Source of the DNA: Acidovorax delafieldii | GTDB lineage: Bacteria; Pseudomonadota; Gammaproteobacteria; Burkholderiales; Burkholderiaceae_C | DNA length: 64,000 nucleotides | Assembly (NCBI RefSeq): GCF_007993815.1 | Contig: NZ_VJWE01000011.1 | Span: 930,001 to 994,000 of the forward strand | Direction: 5' to 3' | Shown: positions 60,228 through 64,000 of the stretch, in pieces | Position numbering within the stretch: position 1 is the first letter of the stretch | How the letters are laid out: each line of letters opens with the position of its first letter | The notes under the pieces: generated by a model | The model's database searches: none | What the model saw: only the letters and a program-made list of their open reading frames with translations | Told to the model about the DNA's origin: nothing | Made by a program: the position numbers and the translations under genes

Positions 60228-60503
60228 TCAACGCGCAGAGCGGCTCGCCACGCGGCGCCGCTTGCGACTGCGCCACAGGCGCAGCCACACACCGAACCCG
60301 ATGGCCAGCAGCACCAGGGCCAGCATGAACTGCCCCAGCGCGCCCACCACCACCGCCCCGCTGGGCAGCAGCCAGGCCAACACCACTTGCAGCGCATCGA
60401 GCGGCCAGTAGAGCGCCGCAGGACGCTGCACCATCGTGGGTAATTGGCTCTGTGCAGCACCCGCCGTATCCGGGCGCTTGCGCCAAAAGGCCCAGCGGTT
60501 CAT
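60228..60503 (-). CDS. small basic membrane protein
   Basis: Predicted 91-residue inner-membrane protein, family not recognised. A basic start (MNRWAFWRKRP) is followed by a hydrophobic stretch (LQVVLAWLLPSGAVVVGALG, then FMLALVLLAIGFGVWLRL) that makes two helices, and an arginine-rich tail (WRSRKRRRVASRSAR). The ATG overlaps the stop of the upstream hydrolase gene (60500-60503, ATGA). Its retention between parA and parB suggests co-expression rather than a partition role. Confidence 0.7.
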   Translation of the reverse strand: MNRWAFWRKRPDTAGAAQSQLPTMVQRPAALYWPLDALQVVLAWLLPSGAVVVGALGQFMLALVLLAIGFGVWLRLWRSRKRRRVASRSAR

Positions 60504-61042
60504 GCCGGGGTGGCGAGCTGCATCAGCCAGCCGCGCCCCTCATCCCAGTCGCCCAGCCCGGATTCGGCATTGATATGCCCGCGCTCGCCATAGTCCACAC
60601 ACCGCGCACCCCAGGCCTGGGCCAGACCTTCGGCGCGCTCGAAGCTGCAGTACGGGTCGTTGCGGCTGCCCACCAGCACGGCCGGAAACGGCAGCGGCTG
60701 GCGCGCAATGGGCGCCCAGCCGTGGATCTGCGCAGCCAGGTCGGGCCGCTCCACATCGCCCGGCGCCACCAGCAGCGCGCCGCGTACCTTGGCCGCGTGG
60801 CGGGTGTGCGCCGCCCACCAGGCGGTGAGGATGCAACCGAGGCTGTGCGCCGCCAGCACCACGGGGCCATCCACATCGGCCACGGTTTCTTCCAGGCGCG
60901 CAGACCAGTCGCCGCGCAGCGGGCGCATCCAGTCGTGCTGCTCCACGCGCTGGTAGCCGTGCGCGGCCTCCCAGCGGCTTTGCCAGTGGTCGGGGCCAGA
61001 GTTCTGCCAGCCAGGCAGCAGCAGGATGTTGGAGGCCTTCAT
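60500..61042 (-). CDS. RBBP9/YdeN family serine hydrolase
   Basis: Predicted 180-residue compact alpha/beta hydrolase. NILLLPGWQNSGPDHWQSRW begins near residue 5 and is diagnostic for the YdeN/RBBP9 family. AAHSLGCILTAWWA holds the nucleophile (AHSLG), GSRNDPYCSFERAE the acid and GERGHINAESGLGDW the histidine. Start ATG 61042 is chosen because the longer reading overlaps parA. A dispersed repeat lies immediately upstream and includes the parA stop. It is coupled (ATGA) to the 91-residue membrane protein gene. Confidence 0.88.
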   Translation of the reverse strand: MKASNILLLPGWQNSGPDHWQSRWEAAHGYQRVEQHDWMRPLRGDWSARLEETVADVDGPVVLAAHSLGCILTAWWAAHTRHAAKVRGALLVAPGDVERPDLAAQIHGWAPIARQPLPFPAVLVGSRNDPYCSFERAEGLAQAWGARCVDYGERGHINAESGLGDWDEGRGWLMQLATPA

Positions 61043-61100
61043 TACTATCAAATTAATAGCTGCCACCGCATAATCTTCAAGCGCCTGCGGCCATTTTGGC
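61041..61100 (-). repeat. dispersed GCGCTAG/AGCTAT element, copy 8
   Basis: On the minus strand it reads AAAATGGCCGCAGGCGCTTG, AAGATTATGCGGTGGC and AGCTATTAATTTGATAG. It contains the last codons and the TGA stop of parA (61077-61079) and ends at the start codon of the RBBP9-like gene. Confidence 0.75.
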
Positions 61101-61889
61101 CATGGAAGAGGCTGCAGGAGGCATGGTTTGCACACGCTCGACCATCTCCTGCGCAAACTCCACAAAGGCCTGGCTGCCCTTGGCGGCCGGGTCAAACACC
61201 ACACCGGGCAGGCCATAGCTGGGCGCCTCGGCCAGGCGCACGTTGCGCGGAATCACGCTGTTGAACACCTTGTCGCCAAAGTGGCCCTTGAGCTGGTCGC
61301 TCACCTGCTGCTGCAGCGTGATGCGCGGGTCGAACATCACGCGCAGCAGGCCGATGATCTGCAGGTCGGCATTGAGGTTGGCGTGCACCTGCTTGATGGT
61401 GTTGACCAGGTCGGTCAGGCCTTCCAGCGCGAAGTATTCGCACTGCATGGGCACGATCACGCCGTGGGCACTGCACAGGCCGTTGAGGGTGAGCATCGAC
61501 AGCGACGGAGGGCAGTCGATCAGCACGAAGTCATAGTCACCATCGGCCTCGGCCAGCGCAGATTTGAGGCGCTTTTCGCGGTGCTCCAGCGCCACCAGTT
61601 CCACCTCGGCCCCGGCCAGTTCGCGGTTGGCGCCCAGCACCCAGTAGCCACATTTGTCCGACAGCACGGCCGCCTCTTTGACGGAGGCGGATTCGAGCAG
61701 CACGTCGTACACCGTGAGGTCGAGGCTGCGCTTGTCCACGCCCGAGCCCATGGTGGCGTTGCCCTGCGGGTCCAGGTCCACCATCAGCACGCGCTGGCCG
61801 ATCTTGGCCAGGCCGGCGGCGAGGTTGACGGTGGTGGTGGTCTTGCCCACCCCACCCTTTTGATTGGCAACGCAAAAGATCTTGGCCAT
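61077..61889 (-). CDS. parA: chromosome-partitioning ATPase ParA
   Basis: Predicted 270-residue deviant Walker ATPase. Walker A is KGGVGKTTT (from K11), with the signature lysine, then VLMVDLDPQGNATMG and VLIDCPPSLSMLTLN. NVRLAEAPSYGLPGVVFDP in the C-terminal part is typical of chromosomal ParA/Soj. The start is ATG 61889. It lies between the LysE gene and the RBBP9-like gene. The last five residues (MAAGA) and the stop codon are encoded within a dispersed repeat, so the C-terminus is repeat-modified. With ParB it moves the origin region toward the cell pole. Confidence 0.95.
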   Translation of the reverse strand: MAKIFCVANQKGGVGKTTTTVNLAAGLAKIGQRVLMVDLDPQGNATMGSGVDKRSLDLTVYDVLLESASVKEAAVLSDKCGYWVLGANRELAGAEVELVALEHREKRLKSALAEADGDYDFVLIDCPPSLSMLTLNGLCSAHGVIVPMQCEYFALEGLTDLVNTIKQVHANLNADLQIIGLLRVMFDPRITLQQQVSDQLKGHFGDKVFNSVIPRNVRLAEAPSYGLPGVVFDPAAKGSQAFVEFAQEMVERVQTMPPAASSMAKMAAGA

Positions 61890-61913
61890 GTGGGTGCTGC
61901 AGTTCGTGTGGTG

Positions 61914-62528
61914 TTATTTGGAGATGGCCAGCTTGATGCCAAAGCCGATCAGGAAGACGCCTGCCACTTTCTCTAGCACGCGGCCGATGCGCGGGTTGGC
62001 GCGCATGCGCTCGGCCAGGTGGTGCGTGAGCAGCACGGCAGTCAGGCCATAGAGAAACGTCAACGCGGCCACCGTGGCCGCCATCACGCCAAAGGTCAGC
62101 ATGCCCTGGTGGCGCGCAGGATCGACGAACAGCGGAAAGAACGCCATGTAGAAAACGATGGCCTTGGGGTTGAGCAAGGTGATGAGCCCGGCCTGCTTGA
62201 AATAGTGGCGTGGCTCGATGTTCAGGATGGGCTGGGCGCCCGGCTTGGCCGTGACCATCTTGAAACCCAGCCACGCCAGATAGGCGGCCCCCAGCCACTG
62301 CACCGCGTGGAAGGCCGTGGGGTAGGTGGCAAGCAACGCAGCCACACCGGCCACTGCCGCCCACATCAGCACCTGGTCGCCCGCAATCACGCCCATGGTG
62401 GCCGCCATGCCGCCGCGAATACCGCCCTTGCTGGTGGAGGTGATGAGCGCCAGATTGCCAGGGCCCGGAATGAGCAGGAACAACACGATGGCGGCGACAA
62501 AGGCGCCGTAGTCTGCGATGCCGAACAT
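61914..62528 (-). CDS. LysE/RhtB family exporter
   Basis: Predicted 204-residue inner-membrane amino-acid exporter. It has the family's six hydrophobic segments, the early GPGNLALITSTSKGGIRGGM (the conserved glycine/proline loop) and ITLLNPKAIVFYMAFFPLFV in the middle. The last two helices end GVFLIGFGIKLA. Its substrate could be a threonine, homoserine or lysine-type metabolite. It is encoded 24 bp before parA and 117 bp after rsmG on the same strand, but has no functional link to them. Confidence 0.9.
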   Translation of the reverse strand: MFGIADYGAFVAAIVLFLLIPGPGNLALITSTSKGGIRGGMAATMGVIAGDQVLMWAAVAGVAALLATYPTAFHAVQWLGAAYLAWLGFKMVTAKPGAQPILNIEPRHYFKQAGLITLLNPKAIVFYMAFFPLFVDPARHQGMLTFGVMAATVAALTFLYGLTAVLLTHHLAERMRANPRIGRVLEKVAGVFLIGFGIKLAISK

Positions 62529-62645
62529 GGTTTCTCCTGGTGCGCGGGTAGGGTGCGACCGAAAGATGCACCCGGGTGAGGAGCCGAGTTTACGCGAGCC
62601 CCCTGCCCCACCCGTCGAAAAGTCGGCGCACTGAGGACAGAGCCA

Positions 62646-63329
62646 TCAGGCGGGCTTCATCCAAATGATGCAGCGCTCCGCGTCCAGACCCGGCACCGTG
62701 AGCTGTTCCACGTGAAACACTGCCACATCCCCAGGCAGCGCAGCGATTTCCTCATGGGGATGTTTGCCCTTCATGGCCAGCCATACGCCATGGGGCGCGG
62801 CCAGTGCGCTGCGCGACCAGGTCACAAAGTCTGGCAACGAGGCAAACGCGCGGCAGCTGATGACATCGAACGGCGTGCTCAGCGTCTCGACCCGTGCGTG
62901 CACACCATGCAGGTTGCGCAGCTTGAGCGCCACCGCCGCCTGCTGGATGAAGGCTGCCTTCTTGCCCACGGTGTCCACGCAGCTCACGTCCACATCCGGG
63001 CAGCAGATGGCAAACACCACACCGGGCAGCCCACCGCCCGACCCGACATCCAGCAGCTTCACCGCCGCCACCCCACCCTGCTGCAGGCCCGCCACATGCC
63101 GCCGCAACGGCGCCACGGCGGCCAGGCTGTCCAGCAGGTGGTGCGTCATCATCTCCTGCGGGTCACGCACGGCGGTCAGGTTGTAGACCTTGTTCCACTT
63201 CTGCAGCAGCGCCAGGAAGTCCATCAGCAGGGAAACCTGCGCATCGCTCAGGCCCAGCGCCAGGGCGTCGACCCCGGCTTGCAATTGTTGGCGCAGGCTG
63301 TCGTGGTTGCTGTTCACCGCCATCGTCAT
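62646..63329 (-). CDS. rsmG: 16S rRNA (guanine(527)-N(7))-methyltransferase RsmG
   Basis: Predicted 227-residue SAM-dependent enzyme that methylates G527 of 16S rRNA in the 30S subunit. [20 protein letters not shown] is the conserved N-terminal segment. [20 protein letters not shown] is motif I, and [20 protein letters not shown] plus [13 protein letters not shown] are family-specific. ATG 63329 overlaps the mnmG TGA as ATGA, so mnmG-rsmG form a coupled pair. A parS-like site (62704-62719) lies near its 3' end. Confidence 0.96.
   Translation of the reverse strand: MTMAVNSNHDSLRQQLQAGVDALALGLSDAQVSLLMDFLALLQKWNKVYNLTAVRDPQEMMTHHLLDSLAAVAPLRRHVAGLQQGGVAAVKLLDVGSGGGLPGVVFAICCPDVDVSCVDTVGKKAAFIQQAAVALKLRNLHGVHARVETLSTPFDVISCRAFASLPDFVTWSRSALAAPHGVWLAMKGKHPHEEIAALPGDVAVFHVEQLTVPGLDAERCIIWMKPA
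62704..62719. other. parS-like site 1 (in rsmG)
   Basis: TGTTCCACGTGAAACA differs by one base from the parS consensus TGTTTCACGTGAAACA. It lies inside rsmG near its 3' end, about 2.8 kb from the parB start. Confidence 0.8.
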
Positions 63330-64000
63330 GCCGCCACTTCGCCTTCTGCCTTGGATGGCATGGCGGGTGCCACGGCGAACTCCTTGAACCCACCCTTCTT
63401 CAAATGGACCATCAGCAGCGAGATCGACGCAGGCGTAATGCCCGTGATGCGCGAGGCATGGCCCAGGGTCTCGGGCCGGTGGCGGGTGAGCACCTGACGC
63501 GCCTCGATGCTCAGTGCGGTGACCTGCATGTAGTCCAGATCGGGCGGCAGGCGCAGCTTCTCGAAGTGCGCAGCGCGCTCCACCTCACCCTTCTGGCGGT
63601 CGATGTAGCCTGCATACTTGGCGGCAATCTCCACCTGCTCCAGCACAGGGTCGCTCAGGTCACCCAGGGTTTCACGTGAAACATCGGCCGATACGTACTT
63701 ACCGCCGTCCATCGACACCAGGTTGGCGTAGCTCACATCGGGGCGGCGCAGCAGTTCGAACAGGTTGTATTCGTGCTCGATGCTCTTGCCCAGCACCCGC
63801 TCCGATTCGGCGGCAGGCAGATTGCGCGGGTTCACCCAGGTGGCCTTCAAGCGCTCTGTTTCACGTGAAACCGCATCGCGCTTGCGGCTGAAGGCATCCC
63901 AGCGCGCATCGTCCACCAGGCCCATCTGGCGCCCCACTTCCATCAGGCGCATGTCCGCATTGTCCTCGCGCAGCTGCAGGCGGAACTCGGCCCGGCTGGT
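63326..64000 (-). CDS. mnmG: tRNA uridine-5-carboxymethylaminomethyl modification protein MnmG, C-terminal part
   Basis: The visible 224 codons are the C-terminal third of MnmG (GidA), which with MnmE modifies the wobble uridine of tRNAs. The fragment begins at the window edge with [19 protein letters not shown], the most conserved part of the protein. It contains [18 protein letters not shown] and ends with [20 protein letters not shown], the helical MnmE-binding domain. Two parS-like sites lie within it. The stop overlaps rsmG. The FAD- and tRNA-binding N-terminal domains are outside the window. Confidence 0.96.
   Translation of the reverse strand, partial: TSRAEFRLQLREDNADMRLMEVGRQMGLVDDARWDAFSRKRDAVSRETERLKATWVNPRNLPAAESERVLGKSIEHEYNLFELLRRPDVSYANLVSMDGGKYVSADVSRETLGDLSDPVLEQVEIAAKYAGYIDRQKGEVERAAHFEKLRLPPDLDYMQVTALSIEARQVLTRHRPETLGHASRITGITPASISLLMVHLKKGGFKEFAVAPAMPSKAEGEVAA
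63668..63683. other. parS-like site 2 (in mnmG)
   Basis: GGTTTCACGTGAAACA has the perfect 14 bp core GTTTCACGTGAAAC, with one outer mismatch to the parS consensus. It lies within the mnmG coding sequence. Confidence 0.85.
63857..63872. other. parS-like site 3 (in mnmG)
   Basis: TGTTTCACGTGAAACC matches 15 of 16 parS positions with the full inner core. It is 189 bp from site 2, also within mnmG. Confidence 0.85.

Noticed and set aside
59864-64000. Replication origin oriC or dnaA in the mnmG-parB block
   Set aside because: Gene order suggests proximity, but no DnaA-box cluster, AT-rich unwinding region or dnaA gene was seen in the window.
1-64000. CRISPR arrays, tRNA/rRNA genes, prophage or defence islands
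   Set aside because: No regularly spaced repeats, no tRNA cloverleaf or rRNA stretch recognised, and no integrase, toxin-antitoxin or restriction genes among the supported reading frames.

Overview
The window looks like a chromosomal segment of a GC-rich betaproteobacterium of the family Comamonadaceae, close to Acidovorax. The evidence is compositional and contextual: high GC, Bug-type periplasmic binding proteins, a monomeric isocitrate dehydrogenase, a UbiM-like flavin hydroxylase, and a dispersed repeat (core GCGCTAG...TGC...AGCTAT) that I associate with this family. No phage, integrase, insertion sequence, CRISPR array, rRNA or tRNA gene was seen. Sixty-three protein genes are supported; both window ends cut genes (pssA on the left, mnmG on the right).

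Layout. 1-9.8 kb: phospholipid synthesis (pssA), an acyl-CoA synthetase with a Bug-type binding protein, an acetoacetate-CoA ligase divergent from a TetR regulator, then a tiny membrane protein plus alpha/beta hydrolase preceded by the same TetR-type operator, and a UbiM-like hydroxylase. 9.8-17.5 kb: a methyltransferase, a zinc-ribbon protein, a uracil permease, an acetyl/succinyl-CoA:CoA-transferase, an ABC-type binding protein, a hotdog thioesterase and a cobalamin adenosyltransferase. 17.7-29 kb: two divergent EF-hand proteins, a GntR-led amino-acid ABC operon, two small membrane proteins, a TetR/Bug/carboxylesterase cluster and a divergent D-lactate dehydrogenase-type flavoprotein. 29-35.4 kb: a patchier, visibly less GC-rich stretch with orphan genes, a NIPSNAP/HTH/YnfA group, a peptide-binding protein and a BON protein. 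35.7-41.9 kb: a four-gene DNA-repair operon (exonuclease, ATP-dependent ligase, Lhr-like helicase, PdeM). 42-51.4 kb: icd, a lipoprotein hydrolase, DUF1993, an AraC/MFS pair, a flavin reductase and a secreted unknown. 51.4-58.7 kb: an envelope cluster (COG3014 lipoprotein, YcfL, LpoB, CsgG/HfaB-like protein) flanked by secreted or membrane unknowns. 58.9-64 kb: the replication-origin-proximal block mnmG-rsmG-lysE-parA-...-parB with three parS-like sites lying inside rsmG and mnmG.

How it works together. Much of the left half is acyl-CoA, ketone-body and acetate metabolism with matching transporters and local regulators. The most unusual regulatory feature is a pair of related leaders before the CoA-transferase (13297) and the ABC binding protein (15026). 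Each has a palindrome AGGGTTAACCCT, a TGTCCACA box, and an intrinsic-terminator hairpin ending GGTGGC plus T-run, placed only 13-21 nt before the start codon. This suggests two genes co-controlled at initiation and by attenuation. Other regulatory sites that can be read directly include a duplicated TetR operator, a long AraC-side inverted repeat touching the start codon, a TetR operator at 27441, and a GntR operator at 22782.

Repeats shape gene ends here: copies of the GCGCTAG/AGCTAT element supply the stop codons of the acetoacetate-CoA ligase, the cobalamin adenosyltransferase and ParA, and one copy is read in frame inside the ligase. All functional calls rest on motif recognition and context only; no database search was possible.
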